Source: F1-60-MAGs163 sp046091165
GTDB taxonomy: Bacteria; Actinomycetota; Thermoleophilia; Solirubrobacterales; Solirubrobacteraceae
Direction of reading: 5' to 3'
DNA: 10,858 nucleotides
Assembly: GCA_046091165.1 (NCBI GenBank)
Contig: JBJTBE010000038.1
Span: forward strand, 1 to 10,858
This document shows positions 1 through 5,960 of the stretch, piece after piece. A program made the position numbers and the translations under genes. How positions within the stretch are numbered: position 1 is the stretch's first letter; each line of letters opens with the position of its first letter. Under the pieces are notes generated by a model that saw only the letters and a program-made list of their open reading frames with translations, did not search any database and was not told the origin of the DNA.

Positions 1-211
1 CCCAGGTCGCCTCCACTTCCGCACTTGGCCGCCCTGGCCGCCCCCATCTCCAGCGAGGGGACACGCTGCCCCGCTTCCGCCCGAGCCTCGCCGGCGCCGC
101 CGGACCGAGAACACACGCGGTGACTACCGGGTCTACCGGGCCGGCTCCCCGTCGGAGGCCCGCCCGCGCCGCCGGCCGCTGCCGCCGCGCGAGGGAAGGC
201 AGATTCCCGCC
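1..211 (+). other. Upstream region, possible N-terminal extension of the LCP gene
   Basis: The frame of the LCP gene stays open from base 2 to its GTG at 212, with no ATG, GTG or TTG in that frame. From about base 122 the frame reads DYRVYRAG, then a Pro/Arg-rich stretch, with about 29 of 31 codons ending in G or C. That looks coding. Bases 2-121 in the same frame have more A/T-ending codons (roughly 12 of 40), so they look less coding. A GTG sits at 120-122 but is out of register: one extra base after it would give Met-Asp-Tyr-Arg-Val-Tyr. The true start is therefore uncertain. It could be beyond the window edge, at 212, or hidden by a one-base indel near 122. I see no separate gene or RNA here. 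Confidence 0.45.
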
Positions 212-1237
212 GTGCCTCCACCACCGCCGCCCCGCGACCCGGGCCGGCGCCAGCGCCGCTCCCGCCAGCCGCGCGAGCCGCGCCGCACAGGGCGACGCCG
301 CGGCCTGGCCTGGCGGGTCGCGAAGTGGGCGGTCCTCGCGGTCGCCGGCTGGACCGTCCTCTCGGTCGTCCTGTTCCTGTTCAGCGCCCAGTTCCTCCAG
401 GACCGCGATCCCTCCAGCGCCCGCGCCCAGCTCGAGGCGCCCGGCTCTCCGGTGGTGGCGACCTCCAACACGCTGATCCTCGGCTCCGACCTGAGGGCGA
501 AAGGCTCGAAGGAGCCGGGGGCCGCGACCTCGGGCCCGAGCCGCTCGGACTCGATCCAGGTCATGCGGGTCGGCGGCGGCCACAGCTCCCGGCTCTCGAT
601 CCCGCGTGACACCGTGGCCGAGGTCCCCGGCTACGGGCCGCGGAAGATCAACTCGGCCTTCGCGCTCGGGGGGCCAGCCCTGGCCATCGAAACGGTCGGC
701 AACTACCTCGGCATCCCGATCAACCACGTGATCCTCGTCAACTTCGAGAAGTTCCCCGAGCTCATCGACGCGATGGGCGGCGTCAATTACAAGGGCGGCT
801 GCGTGAAGGCACGGATCAACGGCGGCTACGCCAACGGCGGCGTCACGCTCGACCTGCCGAAGGGCACCACGCGGCTCAACGGCCAGCAGGCCCTCGCCCT
901 CTCCCGCACGAGGATCAACGCCTGCGCCCCGAGCGAGAACGATCTCGACCGCGCCCGCCGCCAGCAGCAGCTCGTGTCGGCGATGCGCTCGCAGGTGCTC
1001 TCGCCCCGGGGCTTCGTCCGCTGGCCCTTCATCGGCTGGAGGGCGCCGCAGACGATCAGCTCCGACATGGGCGCCGCCGGCCTCACCGGGCTGATGCTGT
1101 CGGTGGCCGCGTCCGGGTCGGGAAGCTCGAGCGTCCTCAAGCCCGACGGCGCGGTCGTGCTGCCGGACGGCGGGGCGGGCCTGACCGTCAGCGAGGAGTA
1201 CAAGCGGCGCCAGGTGGCGCGCTTCATGAGCCGCTGA
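212..1237 (+). CDS. LytR-CpsA-Psr (LCP) family cell-wall glycopolymer ligase
   Basis: LCP enzymes transfer undecaprenyl-linked glycopolymers onto peptidoglycan on the outer face of the membrane. From the GTG at 212 the protein is 341 aa. It has a very basic Pro/Arg-rich cytoplasmic head (1-36), one membrane anchor (about 37-60), then the LCP domain. Visible signature residues are Asp93 in GSDLR, Arg111 and Asp113 in RSDSI, IPRDT (Arg132, Asp133), KINSAF (145-150), LNGQQALALSRTR (about 222-234) and the ENDLDRARRQQ segment (about 242-252). These match the pyrophosphate and polyprenol-binding Arg/Asp set of the family. Cys197 and Cys238 are the only cysteines and could form an extracytoplasmic disulfide. 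The GTG has a modest purine run (GGGAAGG) about 11-17 bases upstream. In-frame coding-like sequence continues upstream, so the N-terminus is uncertain. The stop lies 3 bases from the stop of the convergent FmdB-like gene. Confidence 0.9.
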   Translation: MPPPPPPRDPGRRQRRSRQPREPRRTGRRRGLAWRVAKWAVLAVAGWTVLSVVLFLFSAQFLQDRDPSSARAQLEAPGSPVVATSNTLILGSDLRAKGSKEPGAATSGPSRSDSIQVMRVGGGHSSRLSIPRDTVAEVPGYGPRKINSAFALGGPALAIETVGNYLGIPINHVILVNFEKFPELIDAMGGVNYKGGCVKARINGGYANGGVTLDLPKGTTRLNGQQALALSRTRINACAPSENDLDRARRQQQLVSAMRSQVLSPRGFVRWPFIGWRAPQTISSDMGAAGLTGLMLSVAASGSGSSSVLKPDGAVVLPDGGAGLTVSEEYKRRQVARFMSR

Positions 1238-1240
1238 GGC

Positions 1241-1564
1241 TCAGTCCTTCTTGCCGGGGGAAGCCGGCTTCTCCTTGCCGGAGCCCTTGGCCTTGGCTTC
1301 CTTCTTGTCCTTGGCCTTCGCGGCCGTCTTGGCGTCGTGGGCGTCGGCGCCTTCCTTGGCCGACTTCTCGAGCTCGCGGTTGCGCCGGCGGGTTCCGTAG
1401 TCGGTGTTGTGGAAGCCCTTGCCCTTGAAGTGGATGGCCACCGGATGCAGGACCCTCTCCACCGGGACGCCGGTCTCCGGGTCCTCGGTCAGGGCGTCCT
1501 CGCTCATCCGCTGCTCGATCTCGAAGGTCGAGCCGTCGGGCCTCCTGTACTCGTAGATCGGCAT
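1241..1564 (-). CDS. FmdB-like small protein lacking the zinc-ribbon cysteines
   Basis: This 107-aa protein begins MPIYEYRRPDGSTFEIEQRM and continues with a GVPVERV segment and an FKGKGFHNTDYG segment. That is the layout of the FmdB/CxxC_CxxC_SSSS putative regulatory family (MPxYEYxCxxCGxxFE ... CPxCG ... FKGxGWYxTDY). The four cysteines expected in the family are absent: Arg8 and Gly11-Ser12 stand where the first CxxC should be, and the second pair is replaced by EDPETGVPVE. The protein contains no cysteine at all, so it should not bind zinc in the usual way. The last 40 residues are a Lys/Ala/Glu-rich, probably disordered tail. The family's role is not well defined (FmdB was described as a regulator of formamidase genes), so no function is claimed. 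The start at 1564 is supported by a perfect TATAAT 11 bases upstream, implying a nearly leaderless mRNA. It is divergent from glyS and convergent with the LCP gene. Confidence 0.85.
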   Translation of the reverse strand: MPIYEYRRPDGSTFEIEQRMSEDALTEDPETGVPVERVLHPVAIHFKGKGFHNTDYGTRRRNRELEKSAKEGADAHDAKTAAKAKDKKEAKAKGSGKEKPASPGKKD

Positions 1565-1575
1565 CGCGGGCGCAG

Positions 1576-1581
1576 ATTATA
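1576..1581 (-). promoter_or_regulatory. -10 element (TATAAT) of the FmdB-like gene
   Basis: Read on the minus strand this is a perfect TATAAT in an otherwise GC-rich gap. The last base of the hexamer is 11 bases from the ATG, so transcription would begin about 5 bases before the start codon. There is no room for a Shine-Dalgarno site. I see no good -35 match about 17 bases further upstream. Confidence 0.55.
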
Positions 1582-1616
1582 GGTGCGGCTGGGGGCGTCC
1601 CGGCGGCCCTCGCCCC

Positions 1617-1622
1617 TAGCAT
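1617..1622 (+). promoter_or_regulatory. -10 element (TAGCAT) for leaderless glyS
   Basis: TAGCAT fits the TAnnnT form of actinobacterial -10 boxes. Six bases separate it from the ATG at 1629, which places the transcription start on or next to the A of the start codon. No Shine-Dalgarno sequence precedes the gene, which agrees with a leaderless mRNA. No convincing -35 is seen. Confidence 0.45.
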
Positions 1623-1628
1623 GCGGCC

Positions 1629-2987
1629 ATGGCCGAAGACTCCGTGACCATGGACAAGATCGTCGCCCTCTGCAAGCGGCGCGGCTTCATCTTTCCCTCC
1701 TCGGAGATCTACGGCGGCCTGGGCTCGACCTACGACTTCGGCCACTACGGGGTGCTGCTGAAGGGCAACGTCAAGGCCGAGTGGTGGAGGTCGATGCTCC
1801 AGGAGCACGACAACATCGTCGCGCTGGACTCGGCGATCCTCCAGCATCCGCGGGTCTGGGAGGCCAGCGGCCACCTCGGCGGCTTCAGCGACCCGATGGT
1901 CGACTGCAAGACCTGCGGCCAGCGCTTCCGGGCCGACGACCTGGAGAACGCCAGCTGCCCGCAGAAGCCCTCGAAGCACCCCGGCGACGGGCCGGACTGC
2001 GAGCTGACCGACGAACGCGAGTTCAACCTGATGTTCGAGACCACGGTCGGCCCGGTGAAGGACTCGGGGTCGGTGGCCTACCTGCGCCCGGAGACCGCCC
2101 AGGGCATCTTCATCAACTTCAAGAACGTCCTCCAGTTCTCGCGCAAGAGCCCGCCGTTCGGCATCGCCCAGGTGGGCAAGTCGTTCCGCAACGAGATCAC
2201 CCCGGGGAACTTCGTCTTCCGCACCCGGGAGTTCGAGCAGATGGAGATGGAGTTCTTCGTGCCCCCGGCCGAATCCGGCAAGTGGTTCGAGTACTGGACC
2301 GCCGAGCGCGAGCGCTGGTACACCGGCCTGGGCATCCGGCCCGACCACCTGCGCCTGCGCCCCCACGAGGCCGACGAGCTGAGCCACTACTCCAGCGGCA
2401 CGAGCGACATCGAGTACCTCTTCCCGATCGGCTGGTCGGAGCTGGAGGGAGTCGCCGACCGGGGCGACTTCGACCTCAGCCGCCACGCCGAGTTCTCGGG
2501 CGAGAAGCTCGAGTACTTCGACCAGGCCAGCGGGGAGCGCTACGTGCCCCACGTGATCGAGCCGGCGGCCGGCGCCGACCGGGCGACGCTGGCCTTCCTG
2601 GTCGACTCCTACGACGAGGAGGAGGTCGAGGGGGAAGCGCGGACCGTGCTGCGGCTCCACCCGCGCCTGGCGCCGGTCAAGGTCGCCGTGCTCCCGCTCG
2701 TGCGCAAGGACGGCCAGCCCGAGCTGGCGCAGGAGCTGTTCGCGTCACTGAGGCCGCTGATGCAGGCCGAGTACGACGAGGGGGGCTCGATCGGCAAGCG
2801 CTACCGGCGCCAGGACGAGATCGGGACGCCCTGGTGCGTGACCGTCGACCACCAGTCGCTGGAGGATCGCACGGTCACCGTGCGCGACCGTGACTCGCTC
2901 AGCCAGGAGCGCGTGGCGACCGACGAACTGCCGGCCCTGCTGGCCGCCCGCCTGGCCGAGCCCTGGCAGACGCCCAAGCTCGGCTGA
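1629..2987 (+). CDS. glyS: Glycyl-tRNA synthetase (single-chain, class II)
   Basis: The enzyme charges tRNA-Gly with glycine in the cytoplasm. The 452-aa length fits the homodimeric type. The N-terminus (MDKIVALCKRRGFIFPSSEI, 8-27) and the YDFGHYGVLLK stretch (35-45) are typical. Four cysteines (93, 96, 110, 124) form a plausible zinc site in the insertion. Class II motif 2 is FRNEITPGNFVFRTREFEQMEME (186-208), with RNE and REFEQ. Motif 3 is EPAAGADRATLAFL (311-324), with the ATP-binding Arg318. Residues from about 345 form the anticodon-binding domain (KVAVLPLVRK, then GSIGKRYRRQDEIGTPWCVTVD). A second in-frame ATG at 1650 could also begin the conserved part. I prefer 1629 because a TAnnnT -10 sits exactly where a leaderless start needs it. 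The gene appears monocistronic and ends at a GC hairpin. Confidence 0.97.
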   Translation: MAEDSVTMDKIVALCKRRGFIFPSSEIYGGLGSTYDFGHYGVLLKGNVKAEWWRSMLQEHDNIVALDSAILQHPRVWEASGHLGGFSDPMVDCKTCGQRFRADDLENASCPQKPSKHPGDGPDCELTDEREFNLMFETTVGPVKDSGSVAYLRPETAQGIFINFKNVLQFSRKSPPFGIAQVGKSFRNEITPGNFVFRTREFEQMEMEFFVPPAESGKWFEYWTAERERWYTGLGIRPDHLRLRPHEADELSHYSSGTSDIEYLFPIGWSELEGVADRGDFDLSRHAEFSGEKLEYFDQASGERYVPHVIEPAAGADRATLAFLVDSYDEEEVEGEARTVLRLHPRLAPVKVAVLPLVRKDGQPELAQELFASLRPLMQAEYDEGGSIGKRYRRQDEIGTPWCVTVDHQSLEDRTVTVRDRDSLSQERVATDELPALLAARLAEPWQTPKLG

Positions 2988-2990
2988 GCT

Positions 2991-3012
2991 GCGCGGCCGG
3001 ACCTCGCCGCGC
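2991..3012. terminator. GC hairpin between convergent glyS and the membrane-protein gene
   Basis: GCGCGGC (2991-2997) pairs perfectly with GCCGCGC (3006-3012) around an 8-base loop, and flanking bases can add one wobble and one C-G pair. It lies in the 30-base gap between two stop codons facing each other, so it can serve both strands. There is no T-run on either side. It would have to act as a U-tract-less terminator or with Rho. Confidence 0.45.
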
Positions 3013-3017
3013 GGGGG

Positions 3018-3545
3018 TCAGTCGGAGTCCGAGTCGGTGGCCGAGCCGTCGCCGTTGGTGGAGGCGGCCGCCGTGGCGGCAGCCTCGGCCTCGGGGGGCG
3101 CAGTCGGGGCCGACGCGGTGGCCGCTGAGGTGGGCGGTGCCGTGGTCGGCACGTAGTCGAACTCCTCTTCGGCCCCGAAGACGAGGTCGAGGATCTTGTC
3201 GCGCAGGCCGACGCTCACGACGACGGCCAGCGCGGCGCCGGCGGTCAGGATCAGCAGGTTGCGGGCCAGGCGGCTCTTGCGCGGCGGGGCGATGACCCGG
3301 TCACGCGCCTCGAGGGCGGCGTCGCTGGCCTTCTTGATCGAGCGGCGGACCTTGTCGTCGTCGAGGATCGCGGCGGCGGGGTTGTCGGCGGAGGAGATGC
3401 GGTCGAAGGCCTCGCGGGCCGACTCGTAGGCCACGCGCGCGTTCTCGCGGACCTTCGGGTCCTCGGCGATCCGCTTGAGGTACTCGTTCTCCTTCAGCTG
3501 GTGAGCGCTCTCGCTCGCGTTGGCTGCCCAGGTGGAAAGTGCCAT
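3018..3545 (-). CDS. Uncharacterised single-pass membrane protein
   Basis: I do not recognise a named family. The 175-aa protein has a predicted helical, charged N-terminal region (about 15-90, with QLKENEYLKRIAEDPKVREN and repeated Ala/Arg/Asp). A basic patch PPRKSRLAR (87-95) comes next, then one hydrophobic segment (about 97-114, NLLILTAGAALAVVVSVG). After it come RDKILDLVFGAEEEFDYVP and a low-complexity Ala/Thr/Pro/Ser tail ending in acidic Ser-Asp repeats. The positive-inside rule suggests the helical part is cytoplasmic and the tail outside. The start at 3545 is supported by a purine-rich Shine-Dalgarno stretch (AGGAGAAGAG on the minus strand, 3551-3560). The gene is 110 bases downstream of the MBL-fold gene on the same strand and probably has its own promoter. 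Base use matches its neighbours. Confidence 0.8.
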   Translation of the reverse strand: MALSTWAANASESAHQLKENEYLKRIAEDPKVRENARVAYESAREAFDRISSADNPAAAILDDDKVRRSIKKASDAALEARDRVIAPPRKSRLARNLLILTAGAALAVVVSVGLRDKILDLVFGAEEEFDYVPTTAPPTSAATASAPTAPPEAEAAATAAASTNGDGSATDSDSD

Positions 3546-3562
3546 CGAATCTCTTCTCCTGT

Positions 3563-3572
3563 CGAAATTTCG
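3563..3572. promoter_or_regulatory. 10-bp palindrome in the membrane-protein leader
   Basis: CGAAATTTCG is a perfect 10-bp palindrome just upstream of the Shine-Dalgarno site of the membrane-protein gene. It is AT-rich against the local background. A candidate -10 (TATGCT on the minus strand, 3597-3602) lies upstream, so the palindrome would fall in the 5' leader, where a repressor could bind. It may also be chance; I do not recognise the motif. Confidence 0.25.
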
Positions 3573-3596
3573 TCGGAAAGTCGGCTGAGGTTCGTG

Positions 3597-3602
3597 AGCA
3601 TA
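3597..3602 (-). promoter_or_regulatory. Candidate -10 (TATGCT) for the membrane-protein gene
   Basis: On the minus strand TATGCT has the TAnnnT form and stands about 51 bases upstream of the ATG at 3545. This leaves a leader with a good ribosome-binding site. The -35 region shows no clear match, so this is tentative. Confidence 0.3.
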
Positions 3603-3655
3603 GCCTCAATCGCGCTGCCGTGCGGAAAAGGGTTCCGGAGCCCGCCGGGGAGGGC

Positions 3656-4417
3656 TTACAGCTCGATGACGGCGCCCGAACGGGCCAGCTCGACCGGCCC
3701 TCCGAAGGCCTCCTCGGCCTGGCGGCGGGAGAGCTCCTGGTCGAGCTCGTCGGTGATGTGGGTGATGGCCACGCGCCGGGCACCGGCGGCCCGGGCGTGC
3801 TCACCGGCCTCGATCGCGGTCAGGTGGCCGCGGGGCTCATCGTCCTCGGGCTCGCGAAGGGTCGCCTCGATCAGCAGGAAGTCGGTACCGCTGGCGAATT
3901 CGACGAGCTCTTCGCTGGGGGCGCAGTCGGCGCCGAAGGTGAAGCGCGGGCCGTCGTCCGCGGCGCGGACGTCCACGGCGAAGGTCGGGACGTAGTGGGG
4001 CACCAGCTGGAAGCGGATGGTGAACTCCCCGGCGGTGGCGAGGTCGTCGGGCTCGTACTCGACGATCTGGAAGGCCTCCTCGATGATGTCGGCCGGGCCC
4101 CAGAGCTCGGCGAGCGTGTGGAGGATCGAGGTCCCCCCGGCCGGGATGATCAGCTCGGGCCGGTTGGTGGCCGGGCCGAGCGGGGAGAAGGTCATGGCGT
4201 AGGCGAACGGGACCAGGTCGAGCACGTGGTCGGCGTGGAAGTGGGTGATGAGCACCGCATCGAGCTCGCGGTAGTCGGTCACCTCGCGCAGCCGCGCGAA
4301 GACGCCGCTCCCGCAGTCGACCAGGAGGCGGGTCGACTCCCCTTCGACCAGGTAGCCGCTGCAGGCTCCGCCCTCGTCCTGCCAGGAGGGTGATTTTCCT
4401 AGGATCGTGATGCGCAT
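3656..4417 (-). CDS. MBL-fold metallo-hydrolase (RNase Z-like branch)
   Basis: The 253-aa protein has the complete metallo-beta-lactamase metal set. The THFHADH motif supplies His59, His61, Asp63 and His64. His141 lies in VPHYVPTFAV, Asp164 in FGADCAPSEE, His198 in RGHLT and His220 in ITHI. This order, the start MRITILGKSPSW and the ADCAPSEELVEFASGTDFLLIEAT segment resemble the RNase Z/PhnP-like hydrolases. The long exosite arm of a true tRNA 3'-processing RNase Z is not evident, so the substrate (RNA or a small phosphodiester) cannot be named. It is cytoplasmic, with no signal peptide. It is divergent from the antiporter gene across a 44-base gap and upstream of the membrane-protein gene. 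No clear Shine-Dalgarno site precedes the ATG. A short stem (3639-3643 with 3652-3656) overlaps its stop codon. Confidence 0.9.
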   Translation of the reverse strand: MRITILGKSPSWQDEGGACSGYLVEGESTRLLVDCGSGVFARLREVTDYRELDAVLITHFHADHVLDLVPFAYAMTFSPLGPATNRPELIIPAGGTSILHTLAELWGPADIIEEAFQIVEYEPDDLATAGEFTIRFQLVPHYVPTFAVDVRAADDGPRFTFGADCAPSEELVEFASGTDFLLIEATLREPEDDEPRGHLTAIEAGEHARAAGARRVAITHITDELDQELSRRQAEEAFGGPVELARSGAVIEL

Positions 4418-4450
4418 CGCAACTGTCAGCCGGACGGCCCGGAAGCTGAG

Positions 4451-4460
4451 ACCCTATAGG
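4451..4460. promoter_or_regulatory. Shared divergent promoter core (CCTATAGG palindrome)
   Basis: The 44-base gap between the MBL-fold gene (-) and the antiporter (+) contains ACCCTATAGG, with the 8-bp palindrome CCTATAGG at 4453-4460. On the minus strand it reads TATAGGGT, which includes the TAnnnT box TAGGGT (4451-4456) and would give a leader of about 27 bases. On the plus strand GACCCT (4450-4455) is a weak -10 placing the start near the GTG at 4462. The two directions would overlap and compete. Confidence 0.35.
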
Positions 4461-4461
4461 C

Positions 4462-5712
4462 GTGGAGCAGTTCCAGATCGCAATGCTCGTTCTTGGCGCG
4501 CTACTGGTGGGCGGCGCGCTCATCTCTGCCCGGATCCGGCGCAGCTTCCTCTCGCTGACCGCCATCTACGTCGTCGTCGGCTTCATCCTGGGTCAGGGGG
4601 GCTTCGACGTGCTCGGGTTCACCGCCGAGTCGCCCTTGGTAAAGGAAGTGGCGATCGTCGCCCTGGTCGTGATCCTCTTCCGGGACGGCCTTGAGGTCGA
4701 CGGCGAGCTCCTCCAGAAGCAGTGGCACCTGCCCATGCGCAAGCTGGTGGTAGCCATGCCGATCACCGCGGTGATCATCGCCGCCGCCGGCCACTGGATC
4801 GTCGGCCTGGGATGGATCGAGGCGCTGCTTCTCGGCTCTCTCCTGTGCCCCACCGACCCGGTCCTCTCCTCGTCGGTGGTGACCAACCCGCGGGTGCCGA
4901 AGCTGATCCGCAACTCGCTCAACCTTGAATCGGGACTCAACGACGGCCTGGCACTTCCCCCGGTGATCGCCTTCAGCGCGCTGCTGGCCAGCGGGGAGAG
5001 CGATTTCGTCTGGTGGCGCTTCGTGATCGAGGACCTGACGATCGGGTTCGCCGCCGGGATTCTGCTCGGGCTGCTCGCCTCGATACTCCTCCCGCGCCCA
5101 TCCGGGGACGACATCCCCGCCCACCAGAAGGTGCTATTCGCCATCGGGGTGGCGCTGGGCACTTACGGCGTCCTCGCGCTTATTGGGCACGGGAACGCCT
5201 TCATCGCCGTCTACGTTTGCGCAATCACGCTCGGCCTTCGTCGCCAGGACATCGAGCGCCACGTCGCCGAGGGCGCCTCCGAGCTGGTGGAGATCGTCAA
5301 GCTCGGGATCTTTGTGGTCTTCGGTGCCGTCCTGACCCTCCCGGGCCTGTTCGCCAACGGCTGGGCGGCGGTGGCCCTCGTCGCGGTGGTCTTCCTCGTG
5401 GCACGGCCGGTGGCAATCTGGATCTCCCTGATCGGAACACGGCTAAAGCTCGACGTCGAGACGAAGGCGTTCATGGCCTGGTTCGGGCCCAAGGGAGTCG
5501 CGACGATGGCCTACTCGATCTTCGTCCTGACCGCGGGTGTGACCGGCGCCGTTGAGATAACCAACCTCGCCGCTCTCTGCGTCCTGGTATCGATCATCGC
5601 CCACGGCCTTACCGACGCCCCGGGCACCAGGTGGATAGCCCGCCACGCGGCTCGCGTTCGGGAGCGGGCAAAGGCCGAGGGCGAGCCGGTGCCTGCTACT
5701 GCAGCCCTGTAG
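4462..5712 (+). CDS. CPA1-type Na+(K+)/H+ antiporter
   Basis: This 416-aa integral membrane protein has about 11-13 hydrophobic segments from residue 5 to 383. It exchanges protons for monovalent cations across the cytoplasmic membrane. Family motifs include FRDGLEVD (73-80) and the unwound-helix motif CPTDPV (129-134, Thr131-Asp132). The ion-binding helix is LESGLNDGLALP (155-166) with the Asn160-Asp161 pair of electroneutral CPA1 exchangers. VARPVAIW (313-320) has the conserved Arg315, and FGPKGV (341-346) corresponds to the NhaP WxGxRG region. There is no TrkA/RCK regulatory domain; the C-terminal cytoplasmic tail is only about 30 residues. Ion preference cannot be read from sequence. The GTG start at 4462 places the first helix at the N-terminus and may be leaderless. 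It uses somewhat more A/T-ending codons than the flanking genes. It converges on the small Cys4 gene. Confidence 0.93.
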   Translation: MEQFQIAMLVLGALLVGGALISARIRRSFLSLTAIYVVVGFILGQGGFDVLGFTAESPLVKEVAIVALVVILFRDGLEVDGELLQKQWHLPMRKLVVAMPITAVIIAAAGHWIVGLGWIEALLLGSLLCPTDPVLSSSVVTNPRVPKLIRNSLNLESGLNDGLALPPVIAFSALLASGESDFVWWRFVIEDLTIGFAAGILLGLLASILLPRPSGDDIPAHQKVLFAIGVALGTYGVLALIGHGNAFIAVYVCAITLGLRRQDIERHVAEGASELVEIVKLGIFVVFGAVLTLPGLFANGWAAVALVAVVFLVARPVAIWISLIGTRLKLDVETKAFMAWFGPKGVATMAYSIFVLTAGVTGAVEITNLAALCVLVSIIAHGLTDAPGTRWIARHAARVRERAKAEGEPVPATAAL

Positions 5713-5713
5713 G

Positions 5714-5738
5714 CGGGCCGGCGGGCGCCTCAGGCCCG
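5714..5738. terminator. Possible hairpin between antiporter and Cys4 gene
   Basis: CGGGCC (5714-5719) can pair with GGCCCG (5733-5738) around a 13-base loop. A competing 5-bp stem AGGCG/CGCCT (5711-5715 with 5726-5730) uses the same stretch. It sits at the 17-base gap between convergent stops but runs into the last codons of the minus-strand gene. No T-run is present. Confidence 0.25.
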
Positions 5739-5960
5739 GTGCATGGCCGCCTGCTCGGAGGCGGTCGGGAACGCCCACGCGGCGCGCGCGGCACGCTCCT
5801 GGCGGAAGACCAGGCGAAGCTGGCGAGGTGGCCGCAGCCCCTCGGGATGGTCGGGCCGGAAGGTCGCGCACGGCTCGGCCAGTTCGAGCGCGCAGAGCTG
5901 CTGGTTGTGGAAGAAGCACTCCTCGCAGCTCACCTTCGTCCTCGACCGACCGTTCGCCAT
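5730..5960 (-). CDS. Small four-cysteine protein, possible metal-binding
   Basis: A 76-aa soluble protein with four cysteines in CxxC-x7-C-x7-C spacing (Cys12, 15, 23, 31): SCEECFFHNQQLCALELAEP, then CATFRP. All the cysteines are in the first 31 residues, followed by a basic, Pro/Arg-rich second half (PPRQLRLVFRQERAARAAW). The spacing could hold a zinc ion or an iron-sulfur cluster; which is not decidable here. I recall similar CFF...LCAL...PC.TFRP proteins from Thermoleophilia, but no function is assigned. The gene is real rather than a shadow. It has a textbook Shine-Dalgarno GGAGG (5967-5971) with 6-base spacing to the ATG at 5960, no overlapping gene, and sensible codon use. It stands alone, convergent with the antiporter, with its promoter in the AT-richer part of the gap upstream. 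Confidence 0.8.
   Translation of the reverse strand: MANGRSRTKVSCEECFFHNQQLCALELAEPCATFRPDHPEGLRPPRQLRLVFRQERAARAAWAFPTASEQAAMHRA

Noticed and set aside
1..120. 5' end of a divergent gene on the minus strand at the window's left edge
   Set aside because: Some minus-strand frames are open and include possible starts, but they are too short and show no recognisable sequence.
1241..1360. Lys/Ala-rich tail of the FmdB-like protein as a repeat element or frameshift
   Set aside because: The frame is continuous, codons are normal for the genome, and disordered Lys/Ala tails are common in small GC-rich proteins.
1224..2660. A long open frame on the minus strand across the FmdB-like gene and glyS (478 codons)
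   Set aside because: It is a GC-driven shadow of glyS. Its translation is low-complexity (Leu/Gly/Val/Arg/Glu) with no domain, while glyS on the other strand has all class II motifs.
3639..3656. Stem AGCCC/GGGCT overlapping the MBL-fold stop codon as a terminator
   Set aside because: Only 5 bp, and it overlaps the stop codon. A T-rich stretch follows on the minus strand, but about 10 bases away; mentioned only in the gene entry.
4501..5162. Two minus-strand frames opposite the antiporter
   Set aside because: Both lie inside the antiporter coding region and lack motifs; the antiporter's membrane helices and TDP/ND motifs are decisive.
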